In this document: positions 32,954-44,025 of the stretch, one piece after another
How the letters are laid out: each line of letters starts with the position of its first letter
How positions within the stretch are numbered: position 1 is the stretch's first letter
Assembly: GCA_033032865.1 (NCBI GenBank)
Contig: JAWHQI010000075.1
Location: forward strand, 310,001 to 374,000
Reading direction: 5' to 3'
Length of the DNA stretch: 64,000 bases
Source of the DNA: Dactylorhiza incarnata
Taxonomy: Eukaryota; Streptophyta; Magnoliopsida; Asparagales; Orchidaceae
The notes under the pieces: generated by a model
The model's database searches: none
Told to the model about the DNA's origin: nothing
What the model saw: only the letters and a program-made list of their open reading frames with translations
Made by a program: the position numbers and the translations under genes

Positions 32954-35085
32954 TGTTGGGAACAGTGCCCAACAGTGTTCCTGATTTGAAGAAGTGCTCA
33001 GCTCAATGATAAGTGCAAGTTGTATTTAATGTTATATCTAGTTCATGCTTGCAGAGATGAGACAATATGTCATGTACTTTAGTTATTTCACTAAGTACAA
33101 TATCGTCGACAAAGTATGCTTGTCGTCATGATGATGAGCAAAGCTAACGCTAAGACTTGGCGAGTTCGTCGAACGCAGAATGCAGTTCGTCAAACGCAGA
33201 AAGCAGTTCGTCGGACGCAGAATGAAGTTCATCGAACGAAGAGATAGGACAGAAGCAAACGCCGAGACATGCCAAGTTCGTCGAACGAAGAATGACGTTC
33301 ATCGAACGCAGAGACGGGATAGAAAAATGAAGTTTGTCAAACGCAGAGACAGGACAGAAGAATGAAGTTAGTCGAACGCAGAATGAAGTTCGTCGAACGC
33401 AGAATGATGTTCGTCGAATGCAGAAAGAAGTTCGTCGAACGCAGAGAAGACATGAAGATATCAAAGGAAGAAATGTCGTCGAGAAGATGCAGTATCATCG
33501 ACATAAACAAAGTAGCCTTGTCGTTAGGAAGAACAGATATCATCGTAAAGAAGGCGTGACGTTGAGAAGTCTGAAAAAGGACAGCTGAAGACAAGCAGTT
33601 GCCTAAGTATAATATGTCAACATGATATCGCTCATGTCGTCGAAAGAACAAACTGATTACGACGACAGACTACAAGAAAGAAGATCACGACAACACAGTC
33701 AGAGATAGCATATCATCGTATATGCAGAAACACTAGGATATCTCGTATCGTCGAGATACCAGTATCAGAGGCAGAAGCTAGAAGAATTGAAGATTCACCA
33801 AGGTCTAAGGCATCGACAAAGTGCTGTCGTCGAGATATTATACATGTCGTTGTAATAGTGGAAATATCGTCGAGACAGATTCAAATGTTGCAGACGCGCG
33901 CTGTCAACATTTAATGTCACCGCCTGATTGTCCAATCAGCGCGTGCTCTTTAGGAATGGGCATCTGTCAGTAAAGGACATTATATGTGACCGTTAAGCGG
34001 CTCACCCGTCCTATAAAAGGGAATAGTGATGCCCTAAAAAAAGAGACGAGAACGAAAAAGAATCCCGTCGTTACTCTTCAATACAACAATACATTTTGCG
34101 GAGAAGAAGAAGAACAAGTAGAGAACAAGATTCAAGCGTTCTCAGAAGAATCAATCATCTCCATCGACTGATAAGAAGCCGCTCCTCATCAGGCTAAGAG
34201 AAGAGATTGAAGAAGAACTGTGCTTTCAAGATCTGAATCAGAAACATCTTCTTCAACCTCAAGAAGCTGATCTCCATCAGGCTAAGTTGCCGATCTCCAT
34301 CAGGCAGAAGAAGCAATTGTCATCACTGTAATTTCAATCTTGTATAGCTTGCGGGCCTGAGTGTCTAGCTTGAGGGCTGGAGAGCTGTGAGTCTTGAGGG
34401 CCAGGGCAATGGACTTGTGGGTCCGAGTGTGTCTAGCTTGAGGGCTGGAGAGCTGTGAGGCTTGAGGGCTAGGGTAGAGGACTTGCGGGTCTGAGTGTGT
34501 CTAGATTGAGGGTTGGAGAGTTGTGAGGCTTGAGGTCCAGGGCAGTGGACTTGTGGGTCCGGTTTTGTCAAGCTTGAGGGCTGGAGACCTGTGAGGCTTG
34601 CGGGCCCGGGAAGAGGCTAGACTTGCGGGTATGACCTAGGTAGGGCTTGAGGGCCTGATTGTCAAGCTTGAGGGCTTGAGACCTACGAGGCTTGCGGGCT
34701 AGGGCAGAGGCTAGACTTACGGGTCTGAGCTAGGTAGGGCTTGAGGGCCTGAGTGTCAAGCTTGCGGGCTCGGCTGCAGTAGGGGCTTGCGGTCCTAGGC
34801 TGTAGGACTTGCGGGTCCGTGTTGTAAGTCTTGCGGGCCTGGAGATTTGGTGGAGTTTGCCGATCCTAGCACACTGCTATGTAGGCGCAGAGGGAAAGAG
34901 GACTATTCAAGACACCCTGTCTTGAGGAACCTCTATAAGTTCTTGTGTGTTTTCTGTGTTGTGCTTTATAACTTATAGATCTACTAATCAGAAATCAAGA
35001 ACACCTAAAGGGGATAAAATAATTTGAAAAACCTATTCACCCCCCCCCCCCCTCTAGGTGATAAGTTGACACCCAATAAACAACA
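32954..35085 (+). repeat. 3' LTR of the pol-less element
   Basis: 2132 bp, starting TGTTGGGAACAG and ending ATAAACAACA. It has the TTCGTCGAACG array (33162-33445), an intact-looking TATA (CTATAAAAGG, 34011-34020), the 68 bp repeats (34345-34850) and the C-run hairpin (35031-35059). Confidence 0.92.
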
Positions 35086-35412
35086 CTGTAGCCTAGCTAC
35101 ATTCTTCTTATTGAACAAGCCAACCAAGGCTGTCCAAATTTCTGCAGCTGATCTACATCCGATGATGTGATCAAACAACTCTGGAATGATAGCTCTCTTG
35201 AGAGTGAACTCAGCCTTCATATTTGTTCTCTTCCAAGCCTTCACGAGCTCAACATTTCCTTCAGCAGGAATAACAGCTTGTCTTTCTTATCCTCCTACAA
35301 CCTCCCACAAATCCTCGCCAAGAAGATAGCACTCCATGCAAGACTTCCACTTCTTAAAGTTAGTCTGCGTAAGTAGCTCAATACCAAGACCTCTAACATA
35401 TCCTGCTTCCAT
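35086..35412 (-). pseudogene. Copia gag N-terminus
   Basis: The ATG is at 35412 and the sequence reads MEAGYVRGLGIELL, NFKKWKSCMECYLLGEDLWE, a stop, then AVIPAEGNVELVKAWKR, IIPELFDHIIGCRSAAEIW, LVGLFNKKNVARLQ. It is the UBN2-type gag start of the minus-strand copia element. The PBS is ~83 bases upstream. The frame continues across the inserted element at 26349 with FLENEL, confirming a clean insertion. The stop is TAA after EVVGG, in frame. Confidence 0.88.
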
Positions 35413-35494
35413 TGCTATCCCATTGATTGCTAACCACCTTGAGAAACCCGAGAGAAGTAACAACACCTACTACTCAGCAACCTCAGCAACCTAC

Positions 35495-35505
35495 CTCTGA
35501 TACCA
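35495..35505 (-). other. tRNA-iMet primer-binding site of the minus-strand copia element
   Basis: TGGTATCAGAG on the minus strand abuts the 5' LTR (35506-36657), matching the 3' end of plant initiator tRNA-Met. Confidence 0.95.
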
Positions 35506-36657
35506 TGTTAAACAATTTGAGGTCCGGAGTTGAAGTAAAAAATGCGAAACACTTCACAAACTTTCCACAAGTGTAGCAACACAATGACAATGAGAAGACT
35601 GAATAGCGCTTTGGCATTAACTATCTATTTACAATTTGAGGTATGCATGGCGAGACATGATTCATAAGAATCACGGGGGAGAGAAGCACAAAACACAAAA
35701 CTACAAGCTGCTGACGACCTGACAAACTGAGATCGCCAGACTGCACGAATAGACAAGCCGTGTGGTTAACTCCTAAGACCATGCGAACAGAGCAGACCGC
35801 ACCTATCAGCCTGCAACCACAGACCGCTCGACTTGCTACTTATTCAACTGCTGCAAACACTTGAAGAAGAAACTGCTTCCTGCTACAGATCGCGCTCAAG
35901 ACCTCCTGGTCTCTTAAGACCGCCTGATCAACTGAGTCCACTGCACAGTCAAAGAATACCTAAACACAGTCCTCCCAGACAGACCACGGCTGGACTGGTT
36001 TAATCGAAAGCTTGAATAAGGGAGAATGCTGACCGTGAACTGCAAGCCGCTAACCTGCGAACACACAACTCGGTCAGGCAAAACTCAAACCGCGCGACCT
36101 CAGAATGAGACCAACACAATCAAGCCAACTTTGGTTCTTACAGTTCTTCATTATTAATGACGGGCCATGCACCATTATTTATAGGCAAGTAGACCGATGT
36201 CGTTACCGCATAAACTGGGATACAATAACCGCCCATCAGATCGCGAGCGGCCTCACAAGACAGACTGCCCGAGCTCCGCAAGGCAACATCACCTTATTAA
36301 ACCATACGGTTATATACAAACCGCCCGGTTGCCGCGGTCTCCCAAAACAGACCTACCGGTCTTTATTGCAAAAGCAAAACACTTCGTCAGTAACCCAGAC
36401 TGACTAGAACAAATTGTCAGACCGCCCATTCACTACAAGAAGGCAGGCCTATTTGAACATCTGGCTGACTTTAATAAGTCGTCAGAATAACCCGTGCAAG
36501 CCGCTCGGGCACAATGCGGTCTTCTAGATCAGACCGCCCAGAAAAGATCGCCTGAGACAAAATTGGCCAGAGCACTAGCGCAGATAGCGCGGTCTCTGTG
36601 GTCTCCAATCTATAGACCGCCCAGCACCATTCCACTTCCACATCAAAAAATTTAACA
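35506..36657 (-). repeat. 5' LTR of the minus-strand copia element
   Basis: 1152 bp, starting TGTTAAACAATTTG and ending TTTAACA on the plus strand. The TATA is on the minus strand around 36175-36185. It is rich in AGACCGC/GCGGTCT heptamers, like the 3' LTR. Confidence 0.93.
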
Positions 36658-36662
36658 AACCT

Positions 36663-39600
36663 TTAGTTCCTCCTTTTTGGAGCAAGCAAAACTCCCAGGA
36701 TACTCCCGTAGTGGCAAACAAAAGCTGTGGGTTGGGCCTCGCCCACCTCTAGGTTGGTATTTGCACTACCTAACCTAGACCTAACGTACACCTCAACGCC
36801 ATGAACACAACAGCAGAGTCCCTGTGTACTCTTGTTGGTTAGACCACCAGACTTGTCTTGGTAAAGGGTTATCCACACTTACTGAGCCCAAGTATCAATA
36901 TCGGTGCAACAACTATCAACACTAAGGACCCGCCACCTTATGCTCATACATTCATGAGTTATATTTATAACCCGAGCCATATGCTCCCCGGACTAACCCG
37001 TTCGTCACAATAACCTTCTGAGCTATCCGCTCACCGGACCAACCCGTCCGTACCTCCAAACACCGAGCCTACCACTCGGATGACCCAACCAACTAACCAC
37101 CCATAGTAACGGGGTGCAAGTGTGTGTATTAATTTGACAATCTTGCCTAACAGATTATTCCTACAGTTTAGGGTTAACATTGGACTTCCCGAGGATTACC
37201 CTGTGAGGGGCTCGCAGCGGTACTAGGGGAAATGATGGGATGACACCCCCAAAGCTCCCTTTCTCAAGGCACTTAATGTTGTTGGTGTCTATCCATAAGA
37301 GTGCCCCTTTAATCATTTCACTTGAGGTAACCCTAAGTGCTTTATGACACTCTAGGGGAAAGACGATCTTTCGTCAATCCCGAGTGCAATCTCACCCTAG
37401 ACTTAACAAGCACACTTACCACATAACCTCCTTTTTGATGACATCAAACCTCTTCATCCTGACCATGTACACCAACTAGATCCCATTTCCACTTACTAGG
37501 CCACTAGTTACACAAGTTTTACAGACTTACTATACGCAGACCAAATGAACTACATAAACCACATAAGTAGAGGTACTTCAAATATTCATCCACATGACAC
37601 AAGATTATTACTGGAAGACTATCATGATGTTTTAAGACTGAATCTAGAGAATCATATTTTTATATTATTATTTGGCATTTATTATAATTTCCCCAACATT
37701 GGCCAATCATGAAATTGAACATGAAGTGTAAGATCTTCTAATGATGTGGCCTCCAGAAAATTATGGCAGGTCTATTATATCAAAATATCAGTAAATACAA
37801 AATACCATAATTTTACAATAAGGAATTGTACTCTATTTATAATATTTAACATCTATCCAAAATTGGAGGTTAATGAAGGAACCATCAAAAATACTTATCC
37901 AAAAATTTTGCAAAAATTACCAGACCTCTATAGTGTTTAGAAAGGCTTACTGACTGAGTTTCACAATTTATGGAAATCATTTTCTCACCTAATTAAATAT
38001 TCTAATTAAATCCCAATTTGAACATGTTGTGAAGTAGCCTACTGATAACAATCTTCAAAAATCATATAAAATTTTACAGAGCTTTCTAGTGCCCTGAAAT
38101 GTCTTATCACCAAGTTGCAAAATTTTCCGAAGAGTATTGGACCCTCAATTATTTTTCTTACGACTAAGACAAAATAAGTGCCTTGTGAATGAAGTACTGG
38201 TTAGATCATTTAATTAATTACACAAAAATTACCACAGGTCTATCATATGATTATAAAGGCACTACCAAGGTTTCATCATCATCGAAGACCATTTGAGCAT
38301 GTAAATTTCTTTTATAATGAAATGCCCTAAAAAGGTTATAACCAATTTTAGGGGGAATATTGGTTCATAAAATCCTCCTAAAATTACCTAGGTTATTAGT
38401 ACACCCTTTAAACTTGTACACCAAGTTTCATAATCATTCAATAACATTTGACCCCATGTCATTCACCAAGCTCAAAGTGCAACCCTAAGGGTAAAGCTAG
38501 GGTTTTAGGGCATATCCTTCCCACATCACACCAAATCACTCATGGAGGTATTTTAGGTGATCATAAACCAGTGTCCAAGGTTTCACATCATGTTGATGAG
38601 GTATGACCATAATACCCCCAAATGAGCACCATACCCTATTTTGACCTAATTTGACCAAACTTGGGTTAACAATTTACCCAACCAAATCAATCCCAATTGT
38701 GCTGAAATTTTTACCAGGGTCATATAATAACCCTAAGGAGCACCAACCAAAATTTGGAGGGAGTTGGAGGTCATTAGATCCTAGAATTAATTAACATATA
38801 AATTATGAAATTATTACAAATACCTTAAAAATGTTCTCCTAAAATCCCCATCTTTGGATATGTTAAGTGGGTTGCTACAATTAGCCTAAGTATCAATTTT
38901 CATGCCCATAGCATTTCTCTATCAAGAGTTATTCAGGAAAAGGTGACTGCCCTACCCTAGGGACCAGTCCTACAAAAATGGCTCTACAGGGGGCTACATT
39001 GCCCCTATTGGCCTGAAACAAATTTTCAATTAAACTGCACACCCAGGGCTACAACTTTGATGTTGAGCACTTTTTCATTTGAGGGGTCCTAATATTTTTA
39101 TTAATTAAATCAAATTACTACAAAATGTGTGACATTAATACAAATAATAAAATATCATATTTTATGATCTTGCACAGATCTTGGCGCACATATGACGACT
39201 CCTGGTCGTCTTCTACCTCCAGCCAAGGGCTGGGATTTGACCATCCTGGACTCACTTCCTCCTCACTTTCCCGGCCACCTGAGCACCGCCCCGGCCGACC
39301 AATGCCACCACCACTTTCGTTGAGGTGGTGGCCGGCGATTAGGGGTGGTTGGCTGGCCGGAGTTGGCCGGAGTGAGGAGTTTTTTGTAGGGGAAAGAGGA
39401 CTCAAAATGAGCCCTATCGGAATCTTGATACGAGCTTGATTTGTCGCGAATCAAACCCCAATCTAGATGATGATGTAGCACTAGGGGAGAGGAAGCGGAT
39501 TGGACCTGATTCGTGGCCTGGTGGCGCATATTCCGGCGAGTCGCCATTGCTGGGGGTGGAGCTTTTGGTGCCATGCTGATTTGCACTTGGAGAGCTCGAT

Positions 39601-40566
39601 TTCTTCAGGGAAGAGGGGGGTTTCACTCCTTTCCGACCTCTGAAGGTGTTAAAGAGATCAATTGGGGGAGGGGAGGAGCCATGACATCAATTGCCATTAT
39701 CACCATTAATGGTGATTTCGGCCACCTCTAATTCTCCCCTGATTCAGATCCCCTAGCCATGGAAACCTCAGGATTCTATTTGTAACTGAAGGAGGAGGTG
39801 AGTGCTCCTCAATTGGGGGAGGATTGAAGGGTCAAATGCATTCAATCACCATGAATGTTCTCCCTCTCTCCAATTGGGGGAAACCTCCATTTTCTCTCTC
39901 CTAATCATCATATATAGAATTTGAGTGGTAATTTCAGTACTTACCAATCCCACTAGGTGGTGGACCGCTTTAGTTGGGTGTATCCCAAATGGATTTGGTT
40001 TAATTTGGGAAAATTAGGTCATTTTGACCAAATTTTTGACAAGGTTGACATTGGTCAAATTGACCATTTGGGTTGACCAAAATGGGTGGGTAGTGACCCC
40101 TTGGACTCCCTCAAGGGTTATGAAGGTTTAGGTAGGGTCAAGTTGGCATGGTGAGGGTGAATTTGCCCTTAATAGAGCACTTTTGACCAAATTAGGGCTA
40201 GGGTTGACTTTGGCTAAATATGCCAAATTGGAGGTCCCATGATGGGGCTTTTTGGTCCATTAGGTCCCTAATATCCCTATAAGGGTAGGGGTAAGGTCAA
40301 TTTGTCATAGTGAAGGTCAATTGACCCTAATTGAGTTAGTTTGACCAATTTAGGGTTAGGGTTGACTTTAGTCAATTTGGCCTCTTTGGTTGACTCTATG
40401 AGTCCTTGGTGCTCTAAGGAGACCCCTAATAGATTAGAGATGTTATGGTGGGGTCAAAGGTTCAAGGTGAGGCTCTAAAGTCCAACCCTAGGCTTAGTAT
40501 CTGAAAATTGCTAATTGCAGACCACTTAGGTTTTCTCCTTCTCTCCTAAATTCACATGGTCTTAAG
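36663..40566 (-). mobile_element. Inverted long chromovirus LTR, piece 3
   Basis: This resumes with CTTTAGTTCCTCC, directly continuing piece 2, and follows the LTR backwards. It includes the ~1 kb segment (about 37230-38260) missing from copy A and the GGTCAA-rich array (about 39990-40470). It breaks at 40566, close to the expected LTR start, where a copia LTR begins. ORFs inside (such as 39125-39439) are not conserved with the other LTR copies, so I call no gene. Confidence 0.85.
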
Positions 40567-41654
40567 TGTTGGATCGATTGGCGCCCTTAGAGGGGGGGGG
40601 GGGGGGGGTGAATAAGGGAATAAAATTCTTTTTAAATTTTTAGACGATTTACTAAATTATTTAAAGTAAATTAGAATGAAATAACAATTTAGCTTAAAGG
40701 AAAAAATAATTGTAATTTGCAATTTTATAATTTATGACAAATGAAAGAAATCAAGTAAACACAAAAAAAGACATGATTGTATTATATGAAAAAGTGTTTA
40801 CATAAATTTGATTTCAATATCTCTAGAAATCAGAGGCATACAAAAGTAAATATCTTTTCCTTTTCTATACCGACTTTTATCCCCACACACCGGTTGGCTT
40901 TAGCATATCCTTCCCCGGATATGGCCTCAAGCCGCTCTAGCCATTCCTTCCCCGAATATGGCCTCGAGCACCCCCTAGATCTAATATCCTAGACCTAGTC
41001 ACCAACTCGTGCGGCGAATTACTCCCTAAGCCGCGCAAGGACCTAGTCGCCAACACAAGGTGAATTCTACTACAAAAATTACAATAATGAAATAAAGTAA
41101 ATAACAAGAACTCCCTCTATGAGATTTCTGAAGTTGAGGATGAAGGATCATTGTAGCACAAGTGAGGTTTAAGCGATCGTTCTTCGGATGCAGTGTGGGG
41201 GCTTCCTTCTCCAGAAATCTTCTTTGTCTTTGAGTGGGAGATGAACTTTCGGCAGAGTAGCAGCTCTGGAAATTTGGCAAAAGTAATCTCTCTGGAAGCT
41301 CTAACCAAAATGAGAGAGAGCCCATCAATTTATAGATCTTGAAGATAGCGCCTGCGGTAGCTCCTAGCCCCTACAGTAGCATTCATGTAGAGCGGTTGCG
41401 AAACCGTCGGCGGCGTGGCATTGTGCACGAACTTGAGCTAGCGGTAGCGCTAGCGCTGGCGGTAGCGCTAGCGCCTGCAGTATCCTTAGCACTGGCGGTC
41501 GTACTTTATTCTAGATTTTGATTTCATGCTGCCTTCTACCTGTGGAGTAATGCAACTATAGTTCCTGCACACTATAAACACACTACAAGCAAGATTAAAT
41601 ACAATATGGGATTTTTTATTCTCAAACAAAGGGATGTGACACACATGTCCAACA
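40567..41654 (-). mobile_element. Copia LTR, minus orientation (3' LTR of a truncated element)
   Basis: 1088 bp with termini TGTTGGATC...TGTCCAACA. To its right the minus strand reads CAAAAGGGGGTGAT, a good PPT, directly before the LTR, so this is a 3' LTR. The C-run hairpin is at 40583-40618 and the minus-strand TATA TATAAATT at 41327-41334. Upstream of it lies an array of GCGGTAGCGCTAGCGC-type palindromes (41345-41505). It is related to the solo LTR at 9674-21038. Its 5' part and coding region are absent. Confidence 0.8.
41345..41505. promoter_or_regulatory. AGCGCTAGCGCT palindrome array upstream of LTR TATA
   Basis: Repeats of GCGGTAGC, GCTAGCGC and GCGCTAGC (for example GCGGTAGCGCTAGCGC around 41440-41490) sit just upstream of the minus-strand TATA of the copia LTR. 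Confidence 0.6.
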
Positions 41655-42019
41655 ATCACCCCCTTTTGATAATAACAAATCCTCTTCGCAAGAAATCAAC
41701 AAAGGTGTTTATGGTATATGATAAACGAGATAAAAGTGCAACAATAGTATATGATAAGCATGAGAATATTGCATACTCCCCCTATCTTAATGGTCCCCCT
41801 ACATAAATGCCATTTATGTTTTACTCCCCCTAATTTGCAAAAAAGTTCGACGAAAAGAGTTCGACGAAGAGAGTTCAGAACCGTTGGGTCGCTGAGTTGG
41901 CTTCGTTCGTCGAAGGAAGTTTCGTCGAAGGGAGTTCGACGAAGGGAGTTCGTCGAAGGGAGTTCGTCGAAGGGAGTTCGACCTAGAGCTAATGCGGGTG
42001 CTAGCGCTAACGTCGGCGT
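41655..42019. other. Copia 3' internal remnant and TTCGTCGAAGG array
   Basis: 41655-~41840 is the end of a copia internal region on the minus strand: the PPT at 41655-41672 and several further GGGGGAG runs, with no ORF. From ~41845 to ~41975 TTCGTCGAAGG/TTCGACGAAGG repeats eight or more times, followed by GCGCTAACGTCGGCGTTAGC. The array may belong to the plus-strand Tekay-like LTR that follows, because it lies just upstream of where that LTR's promoter should be. The junction is unclear. Confidence 0.45.
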
Positions 42020-43744
42020 TAGCTGACGGAACCTGTTCCGTAAGTAGCGTTTCCTGGACGTCTGATCGGTTTGGATCTTGATCCTACGGTCTAGATAAGT
42101 GCGGCCTAAGGTTCTATTTAGGACAGAGAAGTTCTATTCTCTTTTCGTTAAGTCCTTTGTGCTTTTGGAGGCGTAGAAGAGAGGTAGGGTTTGGAGGAAG
42201 AAGAAGGCTAGATCCGCCATTGTTGGAGCATCGAAGCTCCGTTCGCTGATCCAAGACCAGATCCGTGGAGAGGACTAGAAGGCGCTTCTTTCTATCCGTG
42301 CCTTTCAACCGATCCATGGCAAGGAAGTGAACTCTTAGGGTAACGAAATCTCTCCACCCAGTTTTAGGATGCGTGCATGGCATCTATGCTTTTTCTTTCT
42401 CTTTTCTGAAATTTTATGGCACAGGATCTCACAAATGAGAGGGGTTTGGGTCGCCTTGGTTCAAGAAGAACCATCAGGTTGATTCAGTCCATCCTCGACA
42501 TGATTTTTCACTAGAGATCCGCTCGGTTAGTGGATTAGGCATTTTGGGTGAAGCCGAAATCGTGACCGGTGGTCCGATTCGGTGATGTTGCTTAACGTGC
42601 ATTTTAGGTATTTTGCTAGAAATTTGATGACGGCGAAAACGTCTTAAGTGTTGCCCTAATGTTAGTGTGAGAATGAACATTGGTTTGGAAAGGGTAAATG
42701 TTATGTGCATGTGAAGGCGTGGCTTTGTCTCTGTGGTCGGCTGGCTAGCCCGTGAATGCTTGGATTCATGTGGGGAGAGTGTCCCGGCAAGACAAGTCCC
42801 CTTCTGGGCTGTGGCGAGAACAAGTATGCTGATGCGCCCGTTTGCAAGATGATCCATGTAAGGCGTGAGGTCTCAGTGGAGTTCTTGGCTTTTGGCTTAG
42901 TGATTGTGGTGAGAACAAGTATGTTAATGTGCCCGTTGGCAAGATGAGCCATGTAAGGGGTGAGGTCTCAGTGGAGTTCTTGGCCTTGGGCTTGTACGCC
43001 CGTAGGGGAATGATAAGTACCCTTGATTTGTTATGAAATGTTGATGTGTGTTTTTATGTTAGAGGTATACACGCCATAGGATGCCTTGGGTGAAACCCAG
43101 GTTTGCATACATGCTGCATTGCTAGATCCCCCTACTTTTATTGCTCAACATAGAAACGTGGATGATGATTGTGACACTCATGCCTGTCGTGTTTATGTTA
43201 ATACGGTTTATTACATTTGCATACGAAGTGCTGACTTGCAGGGTGATGTAGTTCCCCGGGGTCCGCTAGGATGGCTGGGAGGAGGGGTGTTGTTACACTG
43301 TTGTTGGTCAGCCAAAGCTGACCCTCGTAATACCATTCATTGTGATTTGGATGCAGGGCAAGGATCGCATGCTGGACCTAGCTCGCCGGCCAGAAAGGCC
43401 TAAGCTTCATGAAGTGCACTTTTCATGCTTTCTTGTTTGATTATGATGTATTTACCTGTTCCGGCTTGCATGCCGAGGTAACTTGGGATTGTAATGATCT
43501 GGTGGACATTTCTATGCCCTGTTTATTTTGACTTGAGTATGAGTATTGTAAGGCCTTAGGGTCGTAGTACTCATGTGTAGATGTGGACAACTTCTGTGAT
43601 TTATTTAATATTTCCGCTGTGTTGTTTTTGAGTTTTGAGATGGTTAGATCTATATCACTTTATAATACTAAAGCTGTGGCGATTATATGTTGTGGGGTCC
43701 CGGTCGGACCTATATTATATAGTCATTGCAGGGGAGGTGTTACA
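42020..43744 (+). mobile_element. Tekay-like gypsy LTR, plus orientation (copy B)
   Basis: This matches, with much divergence, the reverse complement of the LTRs of the element at 44026-52673: AGAAGAAGGCTAGATCCGCC and GAAGCTCCGTTCGC around 42200-42245, and GGGGTCCCGGTCGGACC and GGTGTTACA at the end. Its first bases are not certain. 42982-43744 equals 1-764 of copy A. It contains a 95 bp tandem duplication (42811-43000). Confidence 0.7.
42811..43000. repeat. 95 bp tandem duplication
   Basis: GTGGCGAGAACAAGTATG (42811) recurs as GTGGTGAGAACAAGTATG (42906). The two units stay alignable through GTGAGGTCTCAGTGGAGTTC. Confidence 0.8.
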
Positions 43745-44025
43745 CGACACTGAATTTGTAAAGGACACAGATGCCCAGGTGCGACTAATTCGTGTTAGGA
43801 TGTTGGATGCCCAGAACAGGCAGGCCAAGTATTACGATGCGCGGCATCGTGCAGATGAGTTTCAAGTTGGAGACTGGGTATCCCTAAAGTTACATCTAAT
43901 GCATGGAGTCCCATGGGTACGCAGGCGTAAGAAGATCAGTCTAAGATGATTAGGGCTCTACAGGATCTTGGAGTGGATCGGCCCGTTGTATTATTGACTA
44001 GAGCTACCGCCGGAGGGAGTTGGTT
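43745..44025 (+). pseudogene. gypsy integrase C-terminus relic (copy B, left part)
   Basis: Same as 765-1035 of copy A but better preserved: DAQVRLIRVRMLDAQNRQAKYYDARHRADEFQVGDWVSLKLHLMHGV and RRRKKISLR, then a stop. It is cut at 44025 by the Tekay-like element; the rest is at 52674-53048. Confidence 0.82.

Larger units (their letters stand above)
26350..35085 (+). mobile_element. Pol-less copia-type element: LTR-gag-ORFX-LTR
   Basis: 8.74 kb with a perfect TSD CTGTA (26345-26349, 35086-35090). LTRs are 26350-28436 and 32954-35085. The PBS TGGTATCAGAG is at 28439-28449 and the PPT AGGGGGAGAT is at 32944-32953. The 4.5 kb interior holds a decayed gag (28518-30173) and a long second ORF (30614-32737). 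There is no protease, integrase, RT or RNase H sequence in any frame between them, so it must have been mobilised in trans. It is inserted in the gag of the minus-strand copia element. The same gag-ORFX order without pol occurs at 5680-8858 and 58220-62284. Confidence 0.9.
21450..36657 (-). mobile_element. Copia element on the minus strand, split by a nested element
   Basis: Its LTRs are 21450-22592 and 35506-36657, with termini TGTTAAA...TTTAACA. The TSD is GACCT (21445-21449) / AACCT (36658-36662), one change. The PBS is at 35495-35505 and the PPT is CACTTTAAGGGGGAG (minus strand, 22593-22607). Gag-pol order is gag, protease, integrase, RT, RNase H, the Ty1/copia order. The element at 26350-35085 is inserted in gag. 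Pol has several frameshifts and stops. LTR divergence is visibly greater than for the Athila-type pair. Confidence 0.92.

Noticed and set aside
39125..39439. A possible host gene in the inverted long LTR (ORFs on both strands, Pro-rich)
   Set aside because: Aligns with the LTR's GC-rich stretch seen at 2820-2960 and 54310-54480; coding potential is not conserved.
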